From assembly GCA_028278325.1 (NCBI GenBank), contig JANQEO010000320.1, positions 62,001 to 126,000 on the forward strand: DNA of 64,000 nt, written 5' to 3'. Shown here in pieces: positions 1 through 8,144 of the stretch; positions within the stretch are counted from its first letter, which is position 1, and each line of letters starts with the position of its first letter. The translations under genes were made by a program, and so were the position numbers. Under the pieces are notes generated by a model. That model did not search any database, was not told the origin of the DNA, and worked only from the letters and a program-made list of their open reading frames with translations. This stretch comes from Candidatus Binatia bacterium (lineage in GTDB: Bacteria > Desulfobacterota > Binatia > UBA1149 > JAJCZL01).

Positions 1-842
1 ATCATGCGCGTAGCGGTTGCATCGACCGCAACCGGGTCTTCACCGAGCACCAGCAAGCCGCTGGCTTTCGCCCGGCCTTGTATGGGGCCGTTTCCTTCCA
101 TGCCGACGATGCCGTCGACGATTGCGAACCTCGGCATCGCCAGCGACGCGTTTATGTCGACGATGCTCTCGTGGATTCCCGCCCAGTGGAGAGGATTCTT
201 CGGCCAGCCGTATACCGATCCCGGCACGATCCCGAACATGTTCTTCATCGACAGGGTGACCCCCGCCCAGTGATGGGTCTTCAGCTTGGGCATGGAGACG
301 AGTAGATCGGCGTCCAGGACCGTGTCGGGGAGATAAAGGCTGCCCATGGACGTAAAGCTGCTTGCCAGGGAAATGCGTCTGGAGACGTCGTAGTTCAAGT
401 CGACGTATCCGGTGTCGAACTCGCGCAGCACCTCGAAGAGTCCGGAAGCGCTCAAGAGATATTCGTTGTCGCGGCGATGGCCGGGGCCTTCGGCGACCGT
501 CACCCGCCGCGCGCCCATGTTCCTGAACACTTCGATGGCGGCCGCGATCAAGCCCGGATGGGTGTTTATGACTCCCTCGGGATCGTACTCCACGAGGTTG
601 GGTTTGAGCACGACCGACTTGCCGTCGACGTCGAGACCGAAGAGGTCGATCCCTTCGCGCAGGCGCTCTGCCAAACGCTCGTCGTAGGCGGCGGCCAACA
701 CGGCTACACGCGAGCGATCGCTCTTCTTGTAGGCGCTCGCGTCCCAGCGCACCGCGTCGTCGGCCGCGCGGGTGCATGCTGCCGCATAGCCGGTGACGAC
801 TGCTCCGGCCGCGCCCTTGAGAAAACTCCTGCGCGTAATCAT
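1..842 (-). CDS. DUF362 family protein with Tat-type signal (3' end outside window)
   Basis: Translation from the ATG at 842 begins MITRRSFLKGAAG, a twin-arginine signal with an RR pair followed by a hydrophobic stretch and an AAAC segment that could be a weak lipobox, so the protein is probably exported folded. The body has the features I associate with the DUF362 family: KPNLVEYDP, an internal VSMPKLKTHHWAGVT stretch and LSMKNMFGIVPG. About 280 residues are visible and the frame is still open at base 1, so the C-terminus is missing. DUF362 proteins often carry iron-sulfur clusters, but no cluster motif is visible here and the reaction is unknown. The ATG overlaps the stop of the upstream toroid-fold gene (ATGA), so the two are probably co-translated. 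Confidence 0.8.
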   Translation of the reverse strand, partial: MITRRSFLKGAAGAVVTGYAAACTRAADDAVRWDASAYKKSDRSRVAVLAAAYDERLAERLREGIDLFGLDVDGKSVVLKPNLVEYDPEGVINTHPGLIAAAIEVFRNMGARRVTVAEGPGHRRDNEYLLSASGLFEVLREFDTGYVDLNYDVSRRISLASSFTSMGSLYLPDTVLDADLLVSMPKLKTHHWAGVTLSMKNMFGIVPGSVYGWPKNPLHWAGIHESIVDINASLAMPRFAIVDGIVGMEGNGPIQGRAKASGLLVLGEDPVAVDATATRM

Positions 843-1753
843 GACAGCGAGAACTTACCCTTGCCGCCGGCAAGTGCGGCCAGCGCCAGCCCTATCGACC
901 TGGTCTCACCGAGGAATCCGGTGCGGTGGTAAGAGCGAACCAATCCGTCGACGAGTGCTTCAACGGGGCGGCCCCAGGCGCGGTTACACAGGATGGTGAG
1001 GGAGAGGCTGAGGCCGGAGCCGTTCTCCTTGGCCATGCCTTGCAGTGCTTCCAGCGCGTCGCGACCGGTGTCGTTGTCGCGCCGGTCCTGAAGCGCGAGC
1101 AAAGCCAGTGCGGTGATGTCGGGGAAGGGCGGCATGGTTTCTCCCAACACTCTCTTGTTTCCGTAGTTCCAGCCGCCTCCGTAACAAGCGCGGTCGTAGA
1201 GCATGAGTTCGCCCGCGGCGATCCGCTCACCAAGCCCTTCCAGTGAGTCCGGATAGGCTTGCCTGAACTTCTTGAGGGCGAAGAGGCTGTAGGCGGTCGG
1301 CTCGACCCAGCTCGAGGTTCCCTGGTGCCAGGCCCATCCTTCCAGGTTGGGGTCGACTTCGGTGGCCAGCGTTTCGGGAAACCACCTGAATAAGATCGTG
1401 GTCAACCACCCCGCACCTTGGCCGCGGCGCTCAGCCAACCAGCGTGCACCGGCCGTAACCGCTTCTCGATGATCAGGCCTTCCGGTCAGGGCGATGAGCG
1501 CCAATGGTGTGGCCCAGGAGCCGGTTTCGTCGCCGGCGTGCATCGCCCATCCGCCGCTGTGCAACTGTTGAAGCGATAGCCAGCGCTCTGCTCGGGAAAG
1601 GCTGGTCGAGACCTCCGGGGTTGCCTCCAAGGAATCGAGCCCGATCAGGGCCAGGCTGGTGGACTCGCAGTTGCTGACGTTACCGGAAACCGACCCCCAG
1701 CCGCCGTCGGCGTTCTGCGAGTCGATCAACGCTTTGGTCAACGGCTCGATCAT
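839..1753 (-). CDS. Prenyltransferase/squalene-oxidase repeat (alpha-toroid) protein
   Basis: This 304-residue protein contains several Q-x-x-x-G-G-W type repeats (QNADGGWGS near the N-terminus, QQLHSGGWAMH, later YGGGWNYG), the QW-like repeats of the terpenoid cyclase/protein prenyltransferase alpha/alpha toroid. It is about half the length of a squalene-hopene cyclase and I do not see the cyclase DxDD motif, so it is not assigned as a cyclase. No signal peptide is apparent. It overlaps by four bases the Tat-exported DUF362 gene, implying a functional pair. Toroid proteins of this size often have unknown substrates, so a hydrolytic, binding or prenyl-related role cannot be separated from the sequence. 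Confidence 0.75.
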   Translation of the reverse strand: MIEPLTKALIDSQNADGGWGSVSGNVSNCESTSLALIGLDSLEATPEVSTSLSRAERWLSLQQLHSGGWAMHAGDETGSWATPLALIALTGRPDHREAVTAGARWLAERRGQGAGWLTTILFRWFPETLATEVDPNLEGWAWHQGTSSWVEPTAYSLFALKKFRQAYPDSLEGLGERIAAGELMLYDRACYGGGWNYGNKRVLGETMPPFPDITALALLALQDRRDNDTGRDALEALQGMAKENGSGLSLSLTILCNRAWGRPVEALVDGLVRSYHRTGFLGETRSIGLALAALAGGKGKFSLS

Positions 1754-1788
1754 GACAGCGCCGGCCGAAGCAGGCGTTTTCTATTGTA

Positions 1789-2913
1789 CTATTTTTGCCG
1801 CTCTGCTTCGTCGTCTTCCGGTGGCAAGGCCAGCGACGGGTCGAACCAACTCAGGATGCGATCGTTCTCTTCTCTCGGGTAGGTATGGGAGAGATCTTCT
1901 ATCTCGCGAAAGGTGACGTCGGCTCCTGCGCCCTGCAGTGTGTCGCGAGTCATCCGCGCCGTCTCCACCGGGAACATCCAGTCGCGGGAACCGTGGGCGA
2001 TGTAGACTCTCTTACCGGCGGCTCGTTCGAGATTGCCGTTGCTCGCGTTCGCAGGATGAAAAACGCCCGACACCGCACACAAGGCAGTGTACGGTGAGTT
2101 CTCCTTGAGACCGCAGAGCAGGCAGTAGGTGGCGCCGTCGGAAAGGCCGGTCAGCAAGATCCGCTTCCTGTCGACCCTCCATTGCTCCGCGACGAACTCT
2201 ATCATCGCTCTGAGAGACTCATCATCGATGTCCGGCCCTATCATCGACCAAGTAGGCCCGCGCGAGGTAGGCGAAAGAAGAATGAACTGCCGCCCCCGCG
2301 CTTCGCGCAACCAAGTCCAGACGAATGTACGCCCGCTGCCGCTGCCGCCGTGCAAGGCGACCACCAAGGGCAGCTCGCGGCTACCGTCGTAGGACTCCGG
2401 CACATAGAGGGAGAAGCCCCCTCGGGCTTCCGGCTGCTCGGAGCCTTCACTGTGCATGAGTCCTACTTGTACGCCGTCGGCCGGCTCGCGAGAGAGGTTC
2501 TCCAGCCGGTCGTGGAAGGGGCTCTCGAGAAAGAACTTGCTGATCGGGGGCAGGGCGTTGAGAGAGTACAAGACTTCCAGAGCCTGGCAGTTCTTGTGCA
2601 TGCTCTGCAGGACCCTGGGAATAGCCTGGTCGGGAGGCACGTCTTCCAGGAACAGCTCGAAGGCGCGTCCGCCGAGACTCGCGGCTTCGCTCAACCGATC
2701 GTGCAAGCCCTCGAGCCCCTGAGGGGCCTCCACCTTCGCGAACTCGCCGATGGCCGCATCGAGGTGTTCCTTTATAGGCTGGCAGCGTTGTTTTAGGTGG
2801 CCGATGTCGGGCGGATGTAGGTGGCGCTGGACGGTCTCCATCGCGGAGAGTGCGCTGAGTGTTGCGCTACCGATGCGCGACAGCGCGTCCTCGTATGCGT
2901 CCGTCAGCTCCAC
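1789..2913 (-). CDS. Alpha/beta hydrolase (esterase/phospholipase-like) with helical N-terminal extension
   Basis: This is a 374-residue protein. Residues 1-150 are predicted mostly helical, with no recognisable domain. From about 165 an alpha/beta-hydrolase core begins: the oxyanion-type segment VVALHGGSGSG at 184-194, the nucleophile elbow GLSDGA with Ser258, a likely acid Asp311 in GSRDWMF, and a likely catalytic His343 in LSHTYP. No signal peptide is visible, so it is probably cytoplasmic. Substrate is unknown; similarity in style is to serine esterases and the dienelactone/phospholipase-carboxylesterase group. It ends 36 bases before the toroid-fold gene and starts right at the stop of the M48 gene upstream, so it is probably in the same minus-strand transcript. 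Confidence 0.8.
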   Translation of the reverse strand: MELTDAYEDALSRIGSATLSALSAMETVQRHLHPPDIGHLKQRCQPIKEHLDAAIGEFAKVEAPQGLEGLHDRLSEAASLGGRAFELFLEDVPPDQAIPRVLQSMHKNCQALEVLYSLNALPPISKFFLESPFHDRLENLSREPADGVQVGLMHSEGSEQPEARGGFSLYVPESYDGSRELPLVVALHGGSGSGRTFVWTWLREARGRQFILLSPTSRGPTWSMIGPDIDDESLRAMIEFVAEQWRVDRKRILLTGLSDGATYCLLCGLKENSPYTALCAVSGVFHPANASNGNLERAAGKRVYIAHGSRDWMFPVETARMTRDTLQGAGADVTFREIEDLSHTYPREENDRILSWFDPSLALPPEDDEAERQK

Positions 2914-4266
2914 TTATCTTCTCGACAGCTCTTCCAGGGCGGCTCGCGCGCGCTGACCGTACTCCGAATTCGACCTGGCCGCCTTGGCGTAATGGGTCTT
3001 TGCGTCGCCGACGTTGCCCGCCTTGCGCTCGGCATTGCCCAAGTAGTAGTAGCCTGGTGCGGTCGGCAGCAGCTTCAGACTTGCTTTGAGATCGCTGCGG
3101 GCTCCGGTGACGTCCCCGGTCTGTTCGCGCAGGGCCCCGCGCAACAGGGGATAGAAGAAGAACCGATCGTTGAGTTTGTAGGCCCGGGAGTAGTCGGCCA
3201 GTGCGTCCTTGTCCCGGCCGAGGTCCTCGTAGGCCTGGCCGCGGACCGCAAAGAAGTCCGCCTCTGCAGGTTCCGCCGAAACCGCTTTCTTGGCCAGAGC
3301 TAGAGCCTCACGTGGTTGTCCCTCTTGGAGTTTCTTGCGCGCTTCGTCGGCGTTGTCGTAAGCAGGCTGCCTCTTCTTCAAGCGTCTCACGGCAGCGGCG
3401 TAAGCGCGCTCACCCAGCACGCCGCCGGCGGGAAGTGCGGCGGCGGTCGCACGGTTGGCGTTGACACGTTCTCGCGACGGCGGATGAGACGCGAACATGC
3501 CGGAGAGCCAATCCTGGCGGCGGCCCTCGGAGAGTTTTACGAATGTCTCTTGCAGGGTGACGGCGGCGCGAGGATCGTAGCCCGCCTTGGACATGTATCT
3601 CATCCCGTAGCGGTCGGCTTCGAGTTCCGCGCCGCGGCTGTAGGTTTGATTGACAAGTGTGGCGCCGACGTTGGCAGCAGTCCCAAGGGCATCGGCATAG
3701 GTCGACCCTTTCGCAGCCACGCCGGCGGCAAGTACGCCGGCCTGCAAGACCATCGCGCGTTCCATGGCTTTGGCGGTGTGACGGGCCGCTGCGTGCACGA
3801 TCTCATGTGCCAGCACGGAAGCCAGCTCTGCTTCGTTCTTCAGTTCCACCAGCAGGCCTCGGTTCAGTCCGATCTTGCCGGCGGGAAGCGCCCACGCGTT
3901 CGGTGTCGAGTGGTTGAGCACGACGAATTCGTAGGGGAGATTCGGGCGGTCGCTGAACTTCGCGATCTTCTTTCCGACGCCCACCACGTAACGGGTGAGT
4001 TCCTTGTCGACGACATAGGGGCCGCCCTGCATCTGCTGGGTCGGTAGGTAGTGGCTGCGCCCCAACTCCAGCTCGCTGCTCTCCGAGACGAGCGTGAGTT
4101 CGGATTTTCCCGTAACGGGGTTGACCGCACACCCCGACGCCGCCGATATCAGAAGCGCGGTCGTCACCCATGCCGCCCCGTGTATCGACGATTGAAAGCG
4201 TTTCTTGTACCGGCTGCTTGCCAGTCGTCCTCGTATGGACGATAGGACGGGGGCGAGTAGGGTCAT
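2914..4266 (-). CDS. M48-family zinc metalloprotease lipoprotein with C-terminal TPR repeats
   Basis: Using the ATG at 4266 gives 450 residues. A basic n-region and hydrophobic segment lead to SAASGC with Cys46, a plausible lipidation site, so the protein should sit in the periplasm, probably on the outer membrane. The M48 active site is clear: HEIVH at 154-158 and the third-ligand motif ELEAD at 214-218. After about residue 300, TPR-like helices follow (KKAVSAEPAEADFFAVRGQ and similar). This architecture resembles BepA/YfgC, which performs outer-membrane protein quality control. A longer in-frame start at 4338 exists but would invade the divergent gene. The chosen ATG overlaps the start of the divergent DUF420 gene by two bases. 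Confidence 0.85.
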   Translation of the reverse strand: MTLLAPVLSSIRGRLASSRYKKRFQSSIHGAAWVTTALLISAASGCAVNPVTGKSELTLVSESSELELGRSHYLPTQQMQGGPYVVDKELTRYVVGVGKKIAKFSDRPNLPYEFVVLNHSTPNAWALPAGKIGLNRGLLVELKNEAELASVLAHEIVHAAARHTAKAMERAMVLQAGVLAAGVAAKGSTYADALGTAANVGATLVNQTYSRGAELEADRYGMRYMSKAGYDPRAAVTLQETFVKLSEGRRQDWLSGMFASHPPSRERVNANRATAAALPAGGVLGERAYAAAVRRLKKRQPAYDNADEARKKLQEGQPREALALAKKAVSAEPAEADFFAVRGQAYEDLGRDKDALADYSRAYKLNDRFFFYPLLRGALREQTGDVTGARSDLKASLKLLPTAPGYYYLGNAERKAGNVGDAKTHYAKAARSNSEYGQRARAALEELSRR

Positions 4267-4786
4267 GAAGGATAAAATAGCGTTCTCGGTAGTCGGTGTC
4301 GTCAGCGCCGCAGTGTTCGGATTCTTGGTCTGGCTCATTTATTTCAAGGACTCTTCGGGCGGCACAGGTGATTCTTTTCGCATGCTGCCGGCTGTCAACG
4401 CCGCGCTCAACGCCATGTGTACATTGTGTCTCGTGACCGGCTTCGTCGCCATCCGTAACGGTTCCAAGCGCCTACACATCTCGATGATGCTGTCCGCCCT
4501 GGTTTTCTCGGCCCTCTTCTTGGTCAGCTATACCATTTACCACAGCGTACACGGCGACACGAAATTCACCGGCACCGGCCTGGTGCGTCCCTTGTATTTC
4601 GGTGTGTTGATCTCACACATCGCGATGACCGTGGTGATGCTGCCGACTGTGCTGACGACGTTGTTTTTCGCGGCAAGCCGGCGTTTCGAGCGGCACAAGA
4701 AGATCGCGCGTTTCGCGCTGCCGGTGTGGCTGTACGTTTCCGTCACCGGTGTGATGATCTATTACCTGCTGGAGAACTACGGATGA
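4265..4786 (+). CDS. DUF420 family integral membrane protein
   Basis: The 173-residue product from the ATG at 4265 has about five hydrophobic helices and a His-containing loop pattern (TIYHSVHGDTKF; GVLISHIAMTVV) seen in the DUF420/YozB family. Members are often encoded near respiratory or cytochrome-oxidase assembly genes and have no firmly established activity; none of those genes is visible here. An upstream in-frame ATG at 4205 would extend it into the M48 gene's coding sequence and is less likely. The stop overlaps the start of the following NTF2-like gene (ATGA), so translation is coupled. Confidence 0.8.
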   Translation: MKDKIAFSVVGVVSAAVFGFLVWLIYFKDSSGGTGDSFRMLPAVNAALNAMCTLCLVTGFVAIRNGSKRLHISMMLSALVFSALFLVSYTIYHSVHGDTKFTGTGLVRPLYFGVLISHIAMTVVMLPTVLTTLFFAASRRFERHKKIARFALPVWLYVSVTGVMIYYLLENYG

Positions 4787-5193
4787 CTGTGAACACCAAG
4801 GCGTTTCTCGATGAGTGGCACCGGATCGTGTCGAGCAAGGATCTCGAAGCGCTGCGCGACATCCTGGCGCCTGAGGTGACTCTCGGCCCGCCGCCTTATT
4901 GGATGCGGCTGGAAGGCCGCGACATCGTCCATTATCTGCTGGGCCTGATAATCAACACGATCGACGGCTTCACCTATCACCGGCAATGGGCTGAGGAGAG
5001 TGAGCTGGCCCTGGAATTCAAGGGCAGGGTCGGTGAGATCGAGCTGCAGGGTGTCGATCTCATTTCTCTCGACGATGAAGGCCGAGTGCTCAACCTCGAC
5101 GTGGTCCTGCGTCCCGCCAACGCGATCGATGCGCTTGCCGAGATCATTCGTCCGCAGATGATGAGGTTTCTCAACGACAAGGCGTCATCGTAG
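4783..5193 (+). CDS. NTF2-like/SnoaL-like domain protein
   Basis: A 136-residue protein beginning MTVNTKAFLDEWHRIVSSKD. The pattern of N-terminal helices followed by a curved sheet (PEVTLGPPPYW, then YHRQWAEESELALEFKG and a DEGRVLNLDVVLRP end) is typical of the nuclear-transport-factor-2 fold used by SnoaL-like enzymes and small binding proteins. No signal peptide or catalytic signature identifies a substrate. It is translationally coupled to the DUF420 membrane protein and followed 14 bases later by the tag gene, so the three probably share a transcript. The fold assignment is fairly secure; the function is unknown. Confidence 0.7.
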   Translation: MTVNTKAFLDEWHRIVSSKDLEALRDILAPEVTLGPPPYWMRLEGRDIVHYLLGLIINTIDGFTYHRQWAEESELALEFKGRVGEIELQGVDLISLDDEGRVLNLDVVLRPANAIDALAEIIRPQMMRFLNDKASS

Positions 5194-5207
5194 AGGGCAT
5201 CGCCCAC

Positions 5208-5819
5208 GTGGGAAGGGTGAGACGAGATGTTACACGCTGCGCTTGGGCCGGCAGCGACCCCGTCTATATCGGCTATCACGATCGTGAATGGGGTGTTCCT
5301 TGCTACCGGGACCGCCGTCTCTTCGAGTTTCTGATCCTGGAGGGCGCCCAGGCCGGGCTGAGCTGGAGCACCATACTCGCCAAGCGCGCCGGCTACCGTA
5401 GGGCCTTCCACGGCTTCGACGCTGTCAAGGTCGCCGCGATGACTGCGGCCGATCGCAAGAGGCTGATGAGCGACGACGGCATCGTCAGGAACCGCCTGAA
5501 GATAGACTCGGCCGTATCCAACGCCAGGGTATTTATGGAAGTCCGCGCCGAGTTCAAGACCTTCTCACGCTTCGTGTGGAGTTTCGTGAATCACCGGCCG
5601 GTGCAGAACCGCTGGCGCTCCTTGAAGCAGGTTCCCGCCGAGACGCCGGAGTCGCGGGCGATGAGCAAGGCCCTCAAGCAAAGGGGTTTCCGTTTCGTAG
5701 GCCCGACCATTTGCTACGCATTCATGCAGGCCGTCGGCATGGTGAACGACCACGTCGTGTCCTGCTTTCGTCACGGAGAAGTCGCGTTGCAGTCGGAAAA
5801 GACGGGCCGGAAGCGCTGA
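5208..5819 (+). CDS. tag: DNA-3-methyladenine glycosylase I
   Basis: The 203-residue protein matches the Tag family end to end. The N-terminal motif RCAW (Cys11) with YHDREWG (His24) and the C-terminal MVNDHVVSCFRH (His182, Cys186) supply the four zinc ligands known from the Escherichia coli enzyme (Cys4, His17, His175, Cys179). The substrate-pocket region FEFLILEGAQAGLSW is intact. The enzyme removes 3-methyladenine from alkylated DNA to start base-excision repair in the cytoplasm. Translation starts at a GTG; no internal ATG precedes the essential first Cys. It is the last gene of the DUF420/NTF2-like run and converges with the DUF4215 gene, ten bases away. Confidence 0.93.
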   Translation: MGRVRRDVTRCAWAGSDPVYIGYHDREWGVPCYRDRRLFEFLILEGAQAGLSWSTILAKRAGYRRAFHGFDAVKVAAMTAADRKRLMSDDGIVRNRLKIDSAVSNARVFMEVRAEFKTFSRFVWSFVNHRPVQNRWRSLKQVPAETPESRAMSKALKQRGFRFVGPTICYAFMQAVGMVNDHVVSCFRHGEVALQSEKTGRKR

Positions 5820-5829
5820 GGAGCCGCCC

Positions 5830-7104
5830 TCAGAGGCAGGGCGGGCAGTCGAGGGTCACCGGCTGGCCGACGCCGAACTGGAGAACGACCAAGGCGTCGG
5901 TTGCCACGATTCCCGGGCTCGATTGGTCGACATCACAGACGCAGCTCTGACAGGAGCCCGATCCCACCGCCGTCTGCAGGACGGCAAGCGAGTCCGTCGC
6001 GTTTATGCCGCCGTTCTCGTCGGCGTCGCCGCACGCGACCGGCTGGCACTGCGGAGTCGTCTCGATCAGGCAGGCCCCCGAACAACAGTCGCCGTCGTCG
6101 ACGTTGCCGTCGTCGCATTCCTCGACTCCCGTTCGGACGAACCCGTCTCCGCAGGATGCGGCAGCGCAGTCGTTCAGGCAGGCGTCGTCGTTGGCGGCGT
6201 TGGCGTCATCGCACTCTTCGACGCCGGTACGGGTGAAGCCGTCCCCGCAGAAAGCCAGAGTGCAGTCGTTGAGGCAGCCGTCGAGGTTGGAAGCGTTACC
6301 GTCATCGCATTGCTCGGTTGCCGGTTGTAGGACACCGTCGCCGCATACGCCGTCGAGTTGACAGTCGATGTCACAGCCCGCGCCTTCGTTGAAAAGACAG
6401 ATGCCCCCCTGTGTACACTCGGGACCGGCCGGGAAGGTGCAGAATGTTCCAGGCGGCTCGCCGCCGAACTGGCAGAGCCCGCCCGGGTCGCACTGCTCGC
6501 ACGGTGCCTCGAGGTTGCCGTCGCCGCATGCGTTTTCGCACTGGCATGTCGCGCTGCAGCCGTCTCCGCCGATCGTGTTGGAGTCGTCACACTCCTCCAG
6601 GCAGGTAATCGAGCCGTCGTCGCACTGGCAGGTCTCGATTCCGGCTATCTCTACGCTCACGGTCACGAGCTCGAGGTCGAGGTTCCCGGCAAGGCTGACC
6701 GTCACGTCGAAGTCGCCGGGAGAAGGCGCGGGCGCGCCGTCGCTCTTCTCGAAGACACAGGTCGCAAGTACTTGCACATTGGCGTAGCCGTCATCGTCGG
6801 CGAAACCGAGAAACAGAGTTTGCGTGGCGTCATCGTCGTTGAAGGCGACGAGCCCGGCGAGCGTTGCGTCACGCGCGCATGCTACACCCTCGGAGGTACC
6901 TTCGAAGGTGCCGGAAGCGCCCGAGTAGTCGACGTCGACTTGCAGCGCGCCCAACGGGACCGTCAGGGGCGGAACGTTGGCTTCCTTGATGAACGTTATC
7001 CCGAAACTCTGGACGGCCTGTGCTTCCCCCACGCACAGGGCGAAGGCCATGAAAACGGCGAGGGCAAACCCTGCCGGTCTCGGTATCATCGATCCTTTGG
7101 TCAT
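5830..7104 (-). CDS. Secreted DUF4215 Cys-rich repeat protein with C-terminal dockerin-like module
   Basis: The product from the ATG at 7104 has about 424 residues. It begins with a signal peptide (PRPAGFALAVFMAFALCVGEAQA), followed by a beta-rich domain of about 130 residues with no recognised family. Then come at least three DUF4215/Myxococcus Cys-rich repeats of the form CGDG-x6-EECDDGN-x4-DGC-x2-DC. The last 68 residues (5830-6036) form two dockerin-like half repeats, GDADENGGINATD and CDVDQSSPGIVATD, each followed by LxVLQ, with conserved cysteines and a CPPC end. An ATG at 7089 is an alternative start with AAAGGA just upstream. It is probably a surface or extracellular calcium-binding protein. 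Two other proteins in the window carry the same module. Confidence 0.8.
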   Translation of the reverse strand: MTKGSMIPRPAGFALAVFMAFALCVGEAQAVQSFGITFIKEANVPPLTVPLGALQVDVDYSGASGTFEGTSEGVACARDATLAGLVAFNDDDATQTLFLGFADDDGYANVQVLATCVFEKSDGAPAPSPGDFDVTVSLAGNLDLELVTVSVEIAGIETCQCDDGSITCLEECDDSNTIGGDGCSATCQCENACGDGNLEAPCEQCDPGGLCQFGGEPPGTFCTFPAGPECTQGGICLFNEGAGCDIDCQLDGVCGDGVLQPATEQCDDGNASNLDGCLNDCTLAFCGDGFTRTGVEECDDANAANDDACLNDCAAASCGDGFVRTGVEECDDGNVDDGDCCSGACLIETTPQCQPVACGDADENGGINATDSLAVLQTAVGSGSCQSCVCDVDQSSPGIVATDALVVLQFGVGQPVTLDCPPCL

Positions 7105-7208
7105 GGGGTAGTGCTCAGGCACCGGTCCAGACGGATACAATGGACGTAGAAGCAGCCTCGTGTCCAGGCGAGGCGCCGACCGTACAGCAAACGCCTTGTC
7201 GCCTCAGG

Positions 7209-7994
7209 CTAGCGCCCTTTCCACTGGGGCTTGCGCTTCTCGGCGAAGGCCCTCGGGCCCTCTCTGAAGTCTTCCGACGAAAACAGGTCGGCGACCTCAC
7301 GGAAGTTCATGCCCAGCGCTTCCTCCAGAGGGCGATCGAGACCGCCCAGTGCCGCTGCTTTGGTCGCTCGCACCGACAGGGGTGAGCATTCGCTGATCTC
7401 CTCGGCCCAGGCCTTCGCGCGCGCCTGCAGGTCCTCGGGCTTGGTGATCTCCTGGACTATGCCCAGGCGATGGGCTTCCCGGGCGTCGATGTGTTTGCCC
7501 GTCAACAGTAGTGCCATGGCGTTCTTCACGCCGATGAGACGAGGAAGACGGTGCATGCCGCCGGCCAGGGCGGCCAGCCCGACCTTCGGCTCCGGTAGCC
7601 CGAACACGGCCGTGTCGCTGGCGACGATGATGTCGGCAGCCAGGGCGATTTCGAAACCGCCGCCGAGGGCCACGCCGTTTACAGCCGCGATGATGGGTTT
7701 GTTGCAGTCGAAGCGGTGCGTAATACCGCCGAAACCGGTGTCCGGGAAACCACTCTGCCCTTCTCCGGAAGCGGTGGCTTTGAGATCGTTACCGGCCGAG
7801 AAAGCGCGGTCCCCGGCCCCCGTCAGGATCCCGATCCACAGCTCGGGGTCGTCGTTGAACTTGTCGATAGCGTCGGCCATCTCGAAAGAGGCCGCCGGAT
7901 GCAGCGCGTTCATGACCTCGGGCCTGTTCATGGTCAGTGTGAACACGTGCCCCGAGACTTCGGTACGTATGAATTCGTAAGAGTCGGATCCCAC
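7209..7994 (-). CDS. Enoyl-CoA hydratase/isomerase (crotonase) family protein
   Basis: A 261-residue cytoplasmic enzyme with the crotonase fold. The first oxyanion-hole segment is FSAGNDLKA and the second is GVALGGGFEIALAADI. The segment GLPEPKVGL, with its Glu, followed by GGMHRLPRLIG is typical of the hydratase subgroup that includes carnitinyl-CoA dehydratase CaiD, and the C-terminus AFAEKRKPQWKGR is a standard ending. It probably hydrates or isomerises an acyl-CoA in a degradative pathway; chain length and substrate cannot be read. The start is a GTG with AGGGAG about eleven bases upstream. It is divergent from the GNAT gene across a 150-base region containing an inverted repeat. Confidence 0.88.
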   Translation of the reverse strand: MGSDSYEFIRTEVSGHVFTLTMNRPEVMNALHPAASFEMADAIDKFNDDPELWIGILTGAGDRAFSAGNDLKATASGEGQSGFPDTGFGGITHRFDCNKPIIAAVNGVALGGGFEIALAADIIVASDTAVFGLPEPKVGLAALAGGMHRLPRLIGVKNAMALLLTGKHIDAREAHRLGIVQEITKPEDLQARAKAWAEEISECSPLSVRATKAAALGGLDRPLEEALGMNFREVADLFSSEDFREGPRAFAEKRKPQWKGR

Positions 7995-8023
7995 CTTGAC
8001 AATCTCCCTAGCGATAGTTTCCG

Positions 8024-8045
8024 CGGCAGTCTCGGCATACTGCCG
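8024..8045. promoter_or_regulatory. Perfect inverted repeat, possible operator
   Basis: Arms CGGCAGT (8024-8030) and ACTGCCG (8039-8045) are perfect reverse complements separated by eight bases. They lie between the divergent enoyl-CoA hydratase and GNAT genes. No T-tract follows, so a terminator is unlikely. The arrangement suits a dimeric repressor site, but no regulator is encoded next to it. Confidence 0.4.
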
Positions 8046-8144
8046 TGTCCGACACCCTCTGACCAGCGTTGCTATTGGCCGGGGTAAGACTCTGGGCTAT
8101 GGTCTCGGGCCGGCGGACGTTGATCAGCCGCTGACTCTCTCGGC

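Noticed and set aside
40..873. Minus-strand frame of 277 codons in the first kilobase
   Set aside because: It is Arg-rich and out of frame with the DUF362 gene, which has a clear Tat signal.
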